From the NCBI GenBank assembly GCA_947647615.1, contig CANSKS010000008.1, positions 1-64,000 on the forward strand: a DNA stretch of 64,000 bases, given 5' to 3'. The stretch's first letter is position 1, and each line of letters begins with the position of its first letter. Shown here piece by piece: positions 21,143 through 33,806 of this stretch. Source of the DNA: an uncultured Neglectibacter sp. (GTDB taxonomy: Bacteria; Bacillota; Clostridia; Oscillospirales; Acutalibacteraceae). A program made the translations under genes and the position numbers. A model generated the notes under the pieces. That model searched no databases and was not told the origin of the DNA. It worked only from the letters and a program-made list of their open reading frames with translations.

Positions 21143-21407
21143 GTTATTCACAATTTCTTAAACACTTCACAAACATCTTTCCACAGACTGTGGGAAACAA
21201 AAAAAGATTTCACAGCTCTTCTCCTTCTTTCCACAACGGCATCGGAAAAGAAAAATACGGGAAAACCCCGGAGAATTCCCAAAAAACAAAGTTTTTCACA
21301 TATCCACATCCCCTAATACTGCTGTTAAATCTATTTATATCATAAAGAATAAAAAGAGAAGTACCCTCTCTAAAAATCTAACTCACTTGAAAGAAAGGAT
21401 GCTACCC
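21143..21407. other. Probable oriC segment: DnaA-box-like cluster between dnaA and dnaN
   Basis: TTATTCACA 21144-21152; inverted pair TTTCCACAGACTGTGGGAAA 21178-21197; TTTCCACAA 21228-21236; TTTTTCACA 21292-21300; TATCCACAT 21301-21309 followed by CCCC and AT-rich DNA. Confidence 0.75.
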
Positions 21408-22511
21408 ATGAAATTTACCGTCAACAAAAGCGACATTTCAGAAGCCGTCACCAACATACAACGGGCGGTTTCTTCCAAAACTTCTATTCCCGCTCTGGAA
21501 GGAATTTTACTCAATGCTTCCGAAAACCATCTGGAGCTTTGTGCCTACGATTTAGAGCTGGGTATTACCACCACAATCCCCGCCCAAATCGCAGAAACGG
21601 GAAAATCTGTACTCAGCGCCAAGTACTTTTCGGAAATCGTCAGAAAAACGCCGTCAGAAACCATAACAGTAGCGGTGGACGAAAAGAATATCGCTTCCAT
21701 TGAAAGCGGTTACAGCAAATTTACGATTATTGGAATCTCAGCAGAAGAATTTCCGGAGCTGCCAAAGCCTACCGATGCAATGGGAATTGAACTTCCTTCC
21801 GCCCTTCTAAAAAGTATGATCCGGCAGACATTGTTTGCCGTAGCCGAAAGCGACGCAAAACCCATTCATCAAGGAAGCCTGTTCCAGTTAGAAAACGGAA
21901 AGCTGGATATGGTCTCCGTAGATGGTTACAGACTTGCCAAACGCACGGAACAGGTGAATTTTAAAGAAAGCCTTTCTTTTGTGGTTCCCGGGAAGACATT
22001 AGGAGAAATTTCCAGAATTTTAAAAGACAACGACAGTACCGTAGCCATCTCTGCAGGAAAACGCCATATCCTTTTTAACATCGAAAATTATACGGTCATT
22101 TCCAGCCTTCTGGAAGGTGAATTTTTAAATTATAAAGCCGCTATTCCCGCAGAAAGCAAAACCGACGTGGTGGTGCGTACCAGAGAAGCCATAGAAAGTG
22201 TAGAGCGCGTTTCTTTGTTGATCACAGATCGCTTAAAGAGCCCCATTCGCTGTTTATTTGCCAACAATGAAATCAAATTGAGCTGTACTACTTCCATGGG
22301 AAGAGCCAGCGACCAATTAGATGTGGAAATCAAAGGCGATGAGGTGGAAATTGGGTTTAACAACCGGTATCTGCTGGAAGCCCTTCGAAATACGGAATGT
22401 GATGAAGTGGTCATTCAGCTGGGTGGGCCTCTCAGTCCCATGAAAATTGTTCCAAAAGAGGGCGACAGCTTCCTTTTCTTAGTACTTCCTGTCCGCCTGA
22501 AAAATGACTGA
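21408..22511 (+). CDS. dnaN: DNA polymerase III beta subunit
   Basis: MKFTVNKSDISEAVTNIQRAVSSKTSIPALEGILL; C-terminal MKIV region. Confidence 0.97.
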   Translation: MKFTVNKSDISEAVTNIQRAVSSKTSIPALEGILLNASENHLELCAYDLELGITTTIPAQIAETGKSVLSAKYFSEIVRKTPSETITVAVDEKNIASIESGYSKFTIIGISAEEFPELPKPTDAMGIELPSALLKSMIRQTLFAVAESDAKPIHQGSLFQLENGKLDMVSVDGYRLAKRTEQVNFKESLSFVVPGKTLGEISRILKDNDSTVAISAGKRHILFNIENYTVISSLLEGEFLNYKAAIPAESKTDVVVRTREAIESVERVSLLITDRLKSPIRCLFANNEIKLSCTTSMGRASDQLDVEIKGDEVEIGFNNRYLLEALRNTECDEVVIQLGGPLSPMKIVPKEGDSFLFLVLPVRLKND

Positions 22512-22532
22512 GCTTGGTAAAAGGAAAGAATG

Positions 22533-22739
22533 ATGGAAAAAATTAAGATCAATACGGAATTTATCCGGTTAGATTCCTTTTTAAAACTTACCGGGTTAGT
22601 GGATACCGGCGGCCAGGCAAAGTTTGCGGTACAGCAAGGAGAAGTGCAGGTAAACGGTCAAGTTTGTACCATGAGAGGAAAAAAGCTTTACCCCGGAGAC
22701 AATACTTCTTACCTTGGAAAAACCTTTGTTGTAGAGTGA
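22533..22739 (+). CDS. S4-domain RNA-binding protein (YaaA/YlmH-like)
   Basis: IKINTEFIRLDSFLKLTGLVDTGGQAKFAVQQGEVQVNG; between dnaN and recF. Confidence 0.9.
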   Translation: MEKIKINTEFIRLDSFLKLTGLVDTGGQAKFAVQQGEVQVNGQVCTMRGKKLYPGDNTSYLGKTFVVE

Positions 22740-22827
22740 CCGCTTTTCCTTTGCCGAAAATGCAGGACGCAAAAGCCTTTATGGGTACCGAATTTTTTGA
22801 TTTTGTTTTGGAAAGGATATCCTCCTC

Positions 22828-23949
22828 ATGCAGGTCCTTCGGTTGGCAACAAAAAATTTCAGAAATTTGAAAGACGGAGAAATCGTTCCCTGCCAAGGAA
22901 TCAATGTAATTTATGGGTGGAACGCTCAGGGAAAAACAAATTTGTTGGAAGCGATTTGGCTCTTTACCGGTGGACATTCTTTTCGTGGCTCAAAAGATGG
23001 GGAATTGCCGAAGCTCGGTGGTGGAAACGCCTCTCTCTCTCTAGATTTTTATAGTGAAGAGCGGGAACAAAACGCCGTTTTAAACATTGAAAATGGAAAG
23101 AGAAATTCTGTTCTCAACGGTGTAAAAAAAAAGACAGGATCCGCCTTGATCGGCAAGATCCGAGCGGTAATATTTTCCCCGGAGCATTTACTGTTAATAA
23201 AAGAAGGCCCTTCCCGAAGAAGAAATTTTATCGATGGGGCCTTATGCCAAATAAAGCCCAGCTTTGCTGCTCTGCTCAGCGTTTATAACCGTTCTTTGTT
23301 GCAAAGAAACGCCTTATTAAAAGATATTTCCCGCTACCCGGAACTGGAAGAAACGCTCTCTATTTGGGATGCTCGTCTGGCAAAGCTGGGAACAGAAGTC
23401 ATTCAGGAACGGCTCCTTTATGTGAAAAAGTTATCTCCTGTTGTGGTTTCCATTTACGAAGGGATATCAAAGCATAAGGAAACAATAGAAATCGCCTATT
23501 CTTCTTCTTTAAAATCCTCTTTGAAAAGCTGGGAGCCTTCTCATGAGGAAGCCGTCTTTTTAGAGGAATTGGAAAGAACTAGAAAGTCCGATATTCGTTC
23601 CGGTTTTACTAGCCTTGGACCCCACAGAGACGATTTGGATATTCTATTAAACGGGATTTCTTTAAAGGCTTACGGTTCTCAAGGACAGCAGAGAAGTGCG
23701 GTTCTGGCACTGAAATTAGCCGAAGCTCAGCTGCTTTCTGAAAGCACGGGGGAAACTCCTATCATATTGCTGGATGATGTCATGAGCGAGTTGGATCAAA
23801 ATCGGCAGGATTATTTGTTAAATCATTTGTACGACAAACAAGTATTCCTCACCTGTTGCAGCCCGGAAACAATCGATCTTATGAAAACGGGTATGAGGTT
23901 TCGTTTGGATTCCGGAGAAATTTTTCAAGAGTCTATGGAAAGACAGTGA
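22828..23949 (+). CDS. recF: DNA replication and repair protein RecF
   Basis: NFRNLKDGEIVPCQGINVIYGWNAQGKTNLLEAIWLFTGGHSFRG; LLDDVMSELD. Confidence 0.96.
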   Translation: MQVLRLATKNFRNLKDGEIVPCQGINVIYGWNAQGKTNLLEAIWLFTGGHSFRGSKDGELPKLGGGNASLSLDFYSEEREQNAVLNIENGKRNSVLNGVKKKTGSALIGKIRAVIFSPEHLLLIKEGPSRRRNFIDGALCQIKPSFAALLSVYNRSLLQRNALLKDISRYPELEETLSIWDARLAKLGTEVIQERLLYVKKLSPVVVSIYEGISKHKETIEIAYSSSLKSSLKSWEPSHEEAVFLEELERTRKSDIRSGFTSLGPHRDDLDILLNGISLKAYGSQGQQRSAVLALKLAEAQLLSESTGETPIILLDDVMSELDQNRQDYLLNHLYDKQVFLTCCSPETIDLMKTGMRFRLDSGEIFQESMERQ

Positions 23950-23969
23950 AATTTTTAGGAGCCAGTAAA

Positions 23970-24245
23970 ATGTATTTACATCTGGGACAAAATACTATTA
24001 TTCGTCAGAAGGATATTATAGGTCTGTTTGATTTAGATAATTCTACAGTCTCAAAACATACCAGGGACTTTCTTGCAAAAGCCCAAAAAGAAGGAAGGGT
24101 GGTTAATGTATCTACAGAGCTGCCAAAATCCTTTTTGGTGTGTAAGGCTGGAGAAAAAAAGATTATTTATTTATCACAAATTTCAGCTTCTACTTTGTTA
24201 CGCAGATCGGGAAGCAGTCACGGAATAGATTTTGGAGTATGGTAA
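23970..24245 (+). CDS. RemB-like / DUF370 (YaaB) protein
   Basis: MYLHLGQNTIIRQKDIIGLFDLDNSTVSKHTRDFL; recF-gyrB position as yaaB in Bacillus. Confidence 0.85.
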   Translation: MYLHLGQNTIIRQKDIIGLFDLDNSTVSKHTRDFLAKAQKEGRVVNVSTELPKSFLVCKAGEKKIIYLSQISASTLLRRSGSSHGIDFGVW

Positions 24246-24283
24246 ATTTTTAATGTAGGTCTACAGGAAAGGAAGGTAACCCT

Positions 24284-25204
24284 ATGCAGTATCTTGGAGT
24301 TCCAACTTGCCCTTATTGTAAGAAGAGAGTAAACATCATCAGAACCTGGTCTTTAAAGCGGCAGGGGGAATATAAGTGCCCTAGGTGTGGAGGAATTTCC
24401 AATATATTTCTTTCCCCCTTGGTCTATGTCTTGGCCGCGATTGCCATTCTTTCGGGAGGCGCAATTTACTTTTTTCATAAATTCATTTTAGACGATATCT
24501 CCTTATCTACCGCTTTTCAAGTATTCCTTCCCTTTGCTGCTTTTTTCTTTTTGAGCCTTTTCATGGTTTATTTGGCAAAACCGGTAATTAAAAAGGTTTC
24601 TAGAGAGGAAATGGAGAAAAAACGAAGAAGGGGAAGTGTAGAGGAACGGAGGCGGATGGGAAATTCCGGCCGGAGAGACGGAACAGGAAATGAATTTACT
24701 GACCACGGAGATTACATGCCAAAAACGGACTACCACACAGGACCTGTTCCCATTCAACCAATAGAAGAAAGAAGTCACCTTTCTCCTCCCACGCCTGTAA
24801 GAAAACTGCCGGAAAGGCAGAATGACCTGGCACAAACTTCTGTGATTCCTCTTCAAAAAAAAGAAAGTATTTCTCACTTTTCTCCAGTGCCTCAAATAGA
24901 GCCTCCTACCCGCCATGTAGAAGAGATTCCTCCTAAAAGGGCTACGTCTGCGGCTCCATCTAGGACTTCAGTTTCGAGCAAAACCCAATCCTCAGCTAAA
25001 ATTTCAACTCCGGCGCCTTCTTCACGCCTGGCCAGTGTTGAAACTGGAAAGAAATCTTCCGGTTCTACTGCAGATCCGGAAAAAAAATTCCGGGTAGTCA
25101 GCAGCGTAGAAATTCCAAGCAGTGGGGGAAATCTGTTTTCGAAATATGACGATCCCACTTATGTGGAACAACGTCTCAAGGAAATAAACAACGGAAAAAA
25201 ATAG
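24284..25204 (+). CDS. Zinc-ribbon, two-TM protein with long Pro/Ser-rich C-terminal region, unknown function
   Basis: CPYCKKRV...YKCPRCGG four-Cys ribbon, two hydrophobic segments, low-complexity tail. Confidence 0.7.
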   Translation: MQYLGVPTCPYCKKRVNIIRTWSLKRQGEYKCPRCGGISNIFLSPLVYVLAAIAILSGGAIYFFHKFILDDISLSTAFQVFLPFAAFFFLSLFMVYLAKPVIKKVSREEMEKKRRRGSVEERRRMGNSGRRDGTGNEFTDHGDYMPKTDYHTGPVPIQPIEERSHLSPPTPVRKLPERQNDLAQTSVIPLQKKESISHFSPVPQIEPPTRHVEEIPPKRATSAAPSRTSVSSKTQSSAKISTPAPSSRLASVETGKKSSGSTADPEKKFRVVSSVEIPSSGGNLFSKYDDPTYVEQRLKEINNGKK

Positions 25205-25207
25205 GGA

Positions 25208-25264
25208 AAAGCCTGCCTAAAACTGGAAAGGGACACCTTTCGTCTTTTTAGGCAGGCTTTTATT
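25208..25264 (+). terminator. Terminator before gyrB
   Basis: 15-bp stem AAAGCCTGCCTAAAA / TTTTAGGCAGGCTTT with trailing T residues. Confidence 0.75.
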
Positions 25265-25300
25265 AAAAGAAGTTTTTACGGAGTTTTTCTGGCTTTTTCG

Positions 25301-25329
25301 TTTACAAGAAAAATAAAATGTGTTATACT
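25301..25329 (+). promoter_or_regulatory. Putative sigma-A promoter for gyrB
   Basis: TTTACA - 17 nt - TATACT. Confidence 0.65.
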
Positions 25330-25348
25330 ATATTATAATATAGTTTGA

Positions 25349-27340
<1,992 letters not shown>

Positions 27341-27500
27341 TCACAAAAAGGCGGCAGTTGGTTTTTCTGCCTTAGGACAATTAAGAAAGCCACAGCCGGA
27401 AAATGACTTTGTTTTTGCGGGTAAAATCATGCCCTTTGTCTTTTTACGTCACTTTTAGCAAGGAGCCCTTTTCCAAAAGGCTCAGAAAGGCGAATGATCC

Positions 27501-30086
27501 ATGGATTTTGACAAGAAAGAAATGCAAGAGTTAGAAGCGGAAAGCAATGGTGGCGGACGTGTGATCAATGTAGATGTGACAAAGGAAATGAGAAAATCCT
27601 TTTTGGATTATTCCATGTCCGTTATTGTGTCCCGTGCTCTGCCCGATGTACGAGATGGCCTAAAGCCGGTACACCGGCGCATCCTCTATACTATGTATGA
27701 AAACACTCTGTGGCCGGAAAAACCTTACCGGAAATGCGCCGATACCGTTGGTACAGTGCTGGGCCGCTATCACCCCCATGGCGACGTTTCTGTTTACGAC
27801 GCCATGGTCCGTTTGGCCCAAGATTTTTCTATGCGTTACCTGCTGGTAGACGGCCACGGAAACTTTGGTTCTATTGATGGCGACCCCCCTGCCGCCTACC
27901 GATATACCGAGGCAAAGATGAATAAGCTTTCCGTAGAAATGCTGCAGGATATCGATAAAGAAACGGTAGATTTCATCCCCAATTATGACGACCGTTTAAA
28001 AGAACCTACGGTATTGCCCAGCCATTTTCCGAATCTGCTTGTCAATGGTTCTACCGGTATTGCAGTGGGCATGGCCACCAACATTCCTCCTCACAATATG
28101 GGGGAAATAATAGACGGTATGTGCAGGCTGATCGATCAGCCTGAATCATCTTTGGAAGATTTAATGGAGCACATCAAAGGGCCCGATTTTCCCACCGGCG
28201 GCATCGTGATGGGAAGAAGCGGAATTCGCGCCGCTTACTCTACCGGCAGGGGAAAAATTACAGTGCGGGCCCGGGCAGAGATTGAAGAAGACGAAAAGAC
28301 AGGCCGTTCTAAGATCATTGTCACCGAGCTCCCCTACCAGGTCAACAAGGCAAAGCTGATAGAGAGTATTGCCGATTTGGTGAAGGAAAAGCGAGTTGAA
28401 GGCATTTCCAATATTGATGACCATTCCGATAGAAACGGCATGCATATTGTCATCGATGTAAAACGAGATGCTTCTCCGCAGATCGTACTGAACCATCTTT
28501 TTTCCTATACCCAGCTGCAAATCACCTTTGGCGTGATTATGCTGGCCATTGTAAACGGCGAGCCGAAAATGCTGAACCTCAGGCAAATTCTGGAAGAATA
28601 TATCAAATTCCAAATGGAGGTCATTACAAGGCGCACCCAGTTTGACCTGAAAAAGGCTCAGGAACGGGCTCACATTTTAGAAGGCCTCATGATCGCCCTG
28701 GATTTTATTGACGAGGTGATCGCCATTCTGCGAGCCGCCAAGTCTATTCCAGAGGGCAAAACGGCTTTGATGGAGCGGTTTACCCTGGATGACATACAGG
28801 CTCAAGCCATTGTGCAAATGCGTTTGGGGCAGCTCACCGGCTTGGAACGCACCAAGCTGGAAGAGGAGTTGGCTGCCCTGCGGGAAAAAATTGCCGATTA
28901 TTTGGATATTATCCAAAGCGAAGGAAGAAGGCTTGGCATCTTAAAGGACGAGGCCCAAGAAATGAAGCGGAGGTTCAGCGATGAGCGCCGCACAGAAATT
29001 GCTACGGTAAGCGGAGAAGTTGATATTGAGGACCTGATCCCCGTAGAGGAATGCGTGCTTACCCTGACCAATTTCGGATATGTGAAGCGCCAGAAGATGG
29101 ATACCTACCGCCTGCAAAAGCGCGGCGGCAGAGGCATCACCGGCATGAACCGCCGGGATGAGGACGTGGCCACCGAGATCTTTGTTACAGGGAGCCACGA
29201 TTATGTGATGTTCTTCTCCAATTTTGGCCGGGTATACCGTCTGAAATGCTACGAGATTCCGGAAGGCTCCAGAACCAGCCGGGGCATGAACATTAAAAAC
29301 CTGCTTCCCCTGCAGCCGGAAGAAAAAGTGACTTCCATGATCCGGGTCACAGAATTCGACAGCGAAAAATATCTGGTCATGGTGACGAAAAATGGCGTGA
29401 TCAAGCGCACGAAGCTTTCTGCCTATAATACGGCCCGAAAGGGCGGCTTAATTGCCATTGACCTGGATGAGGGCGATGTGCTTTCGTGGGTGCGAGTAAC
29501 AGGCGGCAACGACGAGCTGATCGTGGCTACTAAAAAGGGTATGGCCATCAAATTCCAGGAAACTCAAGTGAGAGAGCTCAGCCGTACCGCCAGAGGCGTC
29601 CGCGTCATGCAGCTGAAGGAAGAGGACTGTATTGTAGGCATGTCAGTGCTGCGGGAAGGCGGCCTTGTGCTCACTGTGACAGAAACCGGCTATGGCCGGC
29701 TTTCCAACCCGGAAAACTACCGGCTGCAAAAACGGGGAGGAAAGGGCATTACCAATTACCATACAGAAAGGTTTGGCGATGTGGCCGCCATTAAGGTGGT
29801 AGACCTGGAAGATGATATCATTTTAATTTCCGAAGACGGCGTTATCATACGCATCGCGGCTTCCTCTATACGTGTTTGCGCCCGTCCCAGCAAGGGAGTC
29901 CGGGTCATGAAGCTCAGCGAAGGCAGCAAGGTGGTTACCTTGGCCAGAGCTCCCCATGAGGAAGATGAAGTGGACGATATAGAGATCGAAGATGACGGCA
30001 CCGCAGAAGAGGGAGCCGCCGGCTCAGAAGAATTGGAGGAAGAAGGGGCAGAGGAAGCACCGGAAATGCCGGAAGAGGAAGAATAA
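27501..30086 (+). CDS. gyrA: DNA gyrase subunit A
   Basis: [27 protein letters not shown]-type N-terminus, [17 protein letters not shown]; acidic C-terminal tail. Confidence 0.97.
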   Translation: MDFDKKEMQELEAESNGGGRVINVDVTKEMRKSFLDYSMSVIVSRALPDVRDGLKPVHRRILYTMYENTLWPEKPYRKCADTVGTVLGRYHPHGDVSVYDAMVRLAQDFSMRYLLVDGHGNFGSIDGDPPAAYRYTEAKMNKLSVEMLQDIDKETVDFIPNYDDRLKEPTVLPSHFPNLLVNGSTGIAVGMATNIPPHNMGEIIDGMCRLIDQPESSLEDLMEHIKGPDFPTGGIVMGRSGIRAAYSTGRGKITVRARAEIEEDEKTGRSKIIVTELPYQVNKAKLIESIADLVKEKRVEGISNIDDHSDRNGMHIVIDVKRDASPQIVLNHLFSYTQLQITFGVIMLAIVNGEPKMLNLRQILEEYIKFQMEVITRRTQFDLKKAQERAHILEGLMIALDFIDEVIAILRAAKSIPEGKTALMERFTLDDIQAQAIVQMRLGQLTGLERTKLEEELAALREKIADYLDIIQSEGRRLGILKDEAQEMKRRFSDERRTEIATVSGEVDIEDLIPVEECVLTLTNFGYVKRQKMDTYRLQKRGGRGITGMNRRDEDVATEIFVTGSHDYVMFFSNFGRVYRLKCYEIPEGSRTSRGMNIKNLLPLQPEEKVTSMIRVTEFDSEKYLVMVTKNGVIKRTKLSAYNTARKGGLIAIDLDEGDVLSWVRVTGGNDELIVATKKGMAIKFQETQVRELSRTARGVRVMQLKEEDCIVGMSVLREGGLVLTVTETGYGRLSNPENYRLQKRGGKGITNYHTERFGDVAAIKVVDLEDDIILISEDGVIIRIAASSIRVCARPSKGVRVMKLSEGSKVVTLARAPHEEDEVDDIEIEDDGTAEEGAAGSEELEEEGAEEAPEMPEEEE

Positions 30087-30091
30087 AAAAC

Positions 30092-30135
30092 AAGGCGCTA
30101 TGACACGAAGATCACAGCGCCTTTTCTCCTTTTTC
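30092..30135 (+). terminator. gyrA terminator
   Basis: AAGGCGCT ... AGCGCCTT then T-rich. Confidence 0.65.
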
Positions 30136-30234
30136 AAACAAAAGTTTTCAACATTTGTTCTTTTCCCAAAAGTCTCGCATACTATGCCGGTATTCTTTGA
30201 AGGCAGTTTTCAAATCCGCCTGTCTGAGGCCTGC

Positions 30235-31788
30235 TCAGGTCAAAAAGATCGTCAGCAGCGCCACACCCATTGGGGGTACCTTTAAACTGACAGAAACTTT
30301 TTCTTGATCAACTGGGATATCAAAAGTCTCACGTTCCGGTTCGGAAGCCGCCTTCAGCTCTTCCAGCTGCGCTTTTGTAACATATTCAGGGGAGCCCTGC
30401 TCACGCCATCGGGCAATGGCATTGGCATGGGTATCATCAATGCGTTCCACCTGGGCTTTTAATATGGCCCCCGCGGAGATCTTCAGGCCTTTCAGCGTGA
30501 TCTGGACTTCTTCTTCCTCAATAGGATGCAGCAGGGAATGATGGTTCACCGCCAGAAGCTGCAGCGCGCCGGCGGCCGCGTGTTTTACTGTGTAAAGATC
30601 TAGCGTCCCTTCGGATAACTTTTCCTCGTAAAGCGTGTCTCCAAGCGTATGCAGTAACTGAAAAGCCCGGTAAGATGCTTTTGGAACACCATGAAGTGTC
30701 AAAAGACCGAAACCTCCGTGAAACTCAGCGCTGGGCATTCCGTTTTCCTCAAAAATATCGCTGAAGGTCCAATAAGAATATCCTTTTGCCAACCCAACAC
30801 CGTCTAATACCGTTTTGACGATAAAGGAGGAACCGAAGGGGCCATCCGAAGGAAGGCCCGCCAAGCTGTTCCACTCGGTATAATAGACCGGAAGACCGTC
30901 AGCTTCCTGAACTGCTTTTCTGGTCATCTGTGTGACAACGCCCCGATCTACGCGTTCCCACAAGTGCGCATGAAAAGCTTCCAGCTTTTCTTGGAAGGCC
31001 TTCATGAATTCCGGATCTTCCAGCTGTTCCGGTGTAGGGCGGCCGAAATTGGCGCTGTCTTCCACACCGTAACCCAAGACTACATCTGTGGGGTAGTGGT
31101 GGGTAGAGATGAAATCGATAGGTACTTGGTTTTCCCGGCAAAATTTCACCATTTCCGGAATCCACGAATTATTGGAGGTGGCAGGTCCTCCTACTCGCAA
31201 AAATTGGTCCTCAGATTTGACGGCTTCGGCTGTCACCTGATACAGCTTGAAATAATCCTCCATAGAACCCGCAAAGAAGCTGTCAGAAGAATCGGGACCC
31301 CCAAGATTAGGTTCATTCCATACTTCAAAAAACCACTGGCGTACCTCTATACGTCCATATCGCTCTATCAAGTGCCGCACAAAGGTGCGGATAAACCAAG
31401 CCCACTTACCGTGATCTGCAGGTGGGGCTGTATTCCCTTTATAATGGAACACGGCGGCCGGTTTGCTCTTTAGGCAGTCCGGCATAAATCCCAGCTCAAT
31501 AAAGGGCTTCATGTTGATGGAAAGAAGAAAATCAAATATACTGTCGATATTGGTAAAGGAAAGCTTCATACCGGTACCAAAAGGTTCCTGTTTCAGTACG
31601 CTCATATCATCGTCGAACAAACCGTGGAACCGCACATAGCGAAAGCCGATCTCTCTCTGGCACTGTTCTAGCTGTTTACGGTAGTCTTCCCGCAGTGCGG
31701 TTGCGCCGTGGCAGCTTCCCACACACAGCTCCCAATATTTTTCCAGAGGTTTAGTAGCGGAATCCACGTTTATTTGAAATTGTTTCAT
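30235..31788 (-). CDS. Glycoside hydrolase family 39-like (beta-xylosidase-like)
   Basis: FEVWNEPNLGG (acid/base), YYTEWNSLAG (nucleophile), YWTFSDIFEENGMPSAEFHGGFGLLTLHGVPKASYRAFQLL. Confidence 0.88.
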   Translation of the reverse strand: MKQFQINVDSATKPLEKYWELCVGSCHGATALREDYRKQLEQCQREIGFRYVRFHGLFDDDMSVLKQEPFGTGMKLSFTNIDSIFDFLLSINMKPFIELGFMPDCLKSKPAAVFHYKGNTAPPADHGKWAWFIRTFVRHLIERYGRIEVRQWFFEVWNEPNLGGPDSSDSFFAGSMEDYFKLYQVTAEAVKSEDQFLRVGGPATSNNSWIPEMVKFCRENQVPIDFISTHHYPTDVVLGYGVEDSANFGRPTPEQLEDPEFMKAFQEKLEAFHAHLWERVDRGVVTQMTRKAVQEADGLPVYYTEWNSLAGLPSDGPFGSSFIVKTVLDGVGLAKGYSYWTFSDIFEENGMPSAEFHGGFGLLTLHGVPKASYRAFQLLHTLGDTLYEEKLSEGTLDLYTVKHAAAGALQLLAVNHHSLLHPIEEEEVQITLKGLKISAGAILKAQVERIDDTHANAIARWREQGSPEYVTKAQLEELKAASEPERETFDIPVDQEKVSVSLKVPPMGVALLTIFLT

Positions 31789-31841
31789 TTGGATACACTC
31801 CCATAATTCGAATTTTTACAGTCTGCCATTTTTGCGTGCCG

Positions 31842-32783
31842 TCACCCTTTGACCGCGCCAATGGTGATTCCCTTTACAAAATATTTTTGGAAAAAGGGGT
31901 AAATAATAAGTGCCGGCAGCGCACCTAAAACGGCGACTGCCATTTTGATCCCTATGGAGGGCAGCGGGCCCATCTGCTGATTTCCTGCGGCCGCTGTATT
32001 GGCGCTGCTCATCAAAAACTGCACGTCCATCAGCATTCGGTTGAGCAGTACTTGAATGCTGTACAGGCTATCCTTTTGAATATAGTATAGGCCGTTGAGC
32101 CAGTCGTTCCAATAACCAAGCCCTGTCAACAGTGCCAGTGTGGCAATGATCGGCAAAGACATGGGCAGTACGACCTTCAGCAGGATCCGCATCTCGCCCG
32201 CCCCGTCTATTCTAGCCGCTTCAATGACGGCATCGGGAATATTGGAAGAAAAATAGGTGCGCATCATAATGACATAGAATGCACCCATGAGCAGGTTTGG
32301 CACCAACAACGCAAAAATGGTATTTTTGATGTGGAAGGTCTGGGTCCACATGATATAGGTGGGCACAAGGCCGCCGTTAAAAAGCATGGTAAAAAAGATA
32401 AAAAAAGAGAAAATGTAGCGGCCCGGCAGATCCCTGCGAGACAGCGGATAGGCCATTAGAGTAGTCATGACCAAGCTGATACAGGTACCCGTTCCCGTGA
32501 CAAAGATGGAAATTATATAGCCTCTTACAATGGAGCTGGAATCTACCAGCAAGTATTTATAAGCATCTATACTGAGATTGGCCGGGAAAAAGGAATACCC
32601 GTTCATAATCAGCCAGTTTTCCTCAGCAAAAGAAGAAATAATCAGCAGCAAGAAGGGCAAAACGCATAGGAGGCATAGCAAAACCATGATACCATGTGCA
32701 ATAATCTGAAACGTTCTATTTCTCTCTACCACGATACCGCCCCCTCTAAAACAATGCGTTTTCGGAATCGAGCTTCCGCACAA
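31842..32783 (-). CDS. Carbohydrate ABC transporter permease (LplC/YtcP-like)
   Basis: RTYFSSNIPDAVIEAARIDGAGEMRILLKVVLPMSLP EAA loop; multi-TM; start may be downstream of 32783. Confidence 0.9.
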   Translation of the reverse strand: MCGSSIPKTHCFRGGGIVVERNRTFQIIAHGIMVLLCLLCVLPFLLLIISSFAEENWLIMNGYSFFPANLSIDAYKYLLVDSSSIVRGYIISIFVTGTGTCISLVMTTLMAYPLSRRDLPGRYIFSFFIFFTMLFNGGLVPTYIMWTQTFHIKNTIFALLVPNLLMGAFYVIMMRTYFSSNIPDAVIEAARIDGAGEMRILLKVVLPMSLPIIATLALLTGLGYWNDWLNGLYYIQKDSLYSIQVLLNRMLMDVQFLMSSANTAAAGNQQMGPLPSIGIKMAVAVLGALPALIIYPFFQKYFVKGITIGAVKG

Positions 32784-33687
32784 TGAAGTTTGCCGTTAAG
32801 ACCAATATAAAGCCCACCAAAGATTGGTACATGCCCGCGGCCGATGCCATGCCCACATTGTTCAGCTGCATCATACTGCGATAAACAAAGGTATCAATAG
32901 TATTGGTCACATCCATCAGCGCTCCCGAATTCATGGGCACCTGGTAGAACAGGCCGAAGTCAGAATAAAAAATGCGGCCAATGCTCATCAGAGTTAGTGT
33001 GACGATGGTGGGCTTTAAACCCGGGAGAGTCACATGAAGGAATTGCTGCCAACGGTTGGCCCCATCAATTACTGCGGCCTCGTAATAGCCTTGGTCAATC
33101 CCCACCAGCACGGAAAAATAGATAATGCTGTTATATCCGAATACTTTCCACACCTGTACCAGGATCAAGATAAAAGGCCAATATTTCGGAGAGGTATACC
33201 AGGAAACCGGGTTTTTCCCCATGCTGACCAAAATGGAGTTGTTGATGAAGCCTGTATCCGTGGCCAAAAAGGCATTGACCAAATAGCTGACAATGACAAT
33301 GGAAATCAAAAAAGGCACCAATACAATCGTTTGGTAAACCTGCTGAGCTTTTTTGAGCTTGATCTCGTTGAGCAGTACCGCTACTGCTATAGCAAACAAT
33401 GTGCCAATAACAATAAACGCCAAATTGTACAACAACGTATTTCTGGTGATCAGTAGCGCATCCTTGGTTCGGAACAAAAATTCAAAGTTTTTCAGCCCAA
33501 TATTTGGGCTGTTATAAAGGCCCAGGCGGGTATTATACTGTTTAAACGCCACCACAATGCCCGTCATTGGAATGTAGTTGTTGACAATGATATAGGCGAT
33601 GCCCGGAAGCATCATCAGATAGAGCGGCAGATATCGGGTAAAATGCTTTTTTTCTTTTACCGGCCCCGCGGCAGAGAGTTTTGCCAT
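32746..33687 (-). CDS. ABC transporter permease (LplB/YteP-like)
   Basis: YYEAAVIDGANRWQQFLHVTLPGLKPT EAA loop; GIVVAFKQYNTRLG. Confidence 0.92.
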   Translation of the reverse strand: MAKLSAAGPVKEKKHFTRYLPLYLMMLPGIAYIIVNNYIPMTGIVVAFKQYNTRLGLYNSPNIGLKNFEFLFRTKDALLITRNTLLYNLAFIVIGTLFAIAVAVLLNEIKLKKAQQVYQTIVLVPFLISIVIVSYLVNAFLATDTGFINNSILVSMGKNPVSWYTSPKYWPFILILVQVWKVFGYNSIIYFSVLVGIDQGYYEAAVIDGANRWQQFLHVTLPGLKPTIVTLTLMSIGRIFYSDFGLFYQVPMNSGALMDVTNTIDTFVYRSMMQLNNVGMASAAGMYQSLVGFILVLTANFIVRKLDSENALF

Positions 33688-33806
33688 GGAAAGCCCTCCT
33701 TATAGAAATTAGCTGGCAATTCAAACAAGTGCGGGCCAACAGGCCGCGCCCGATGAAGCTTCACCGGGCACATAGCCTATTGCCCGCCTTTTTCGGCCAT
33801 ATAAAA

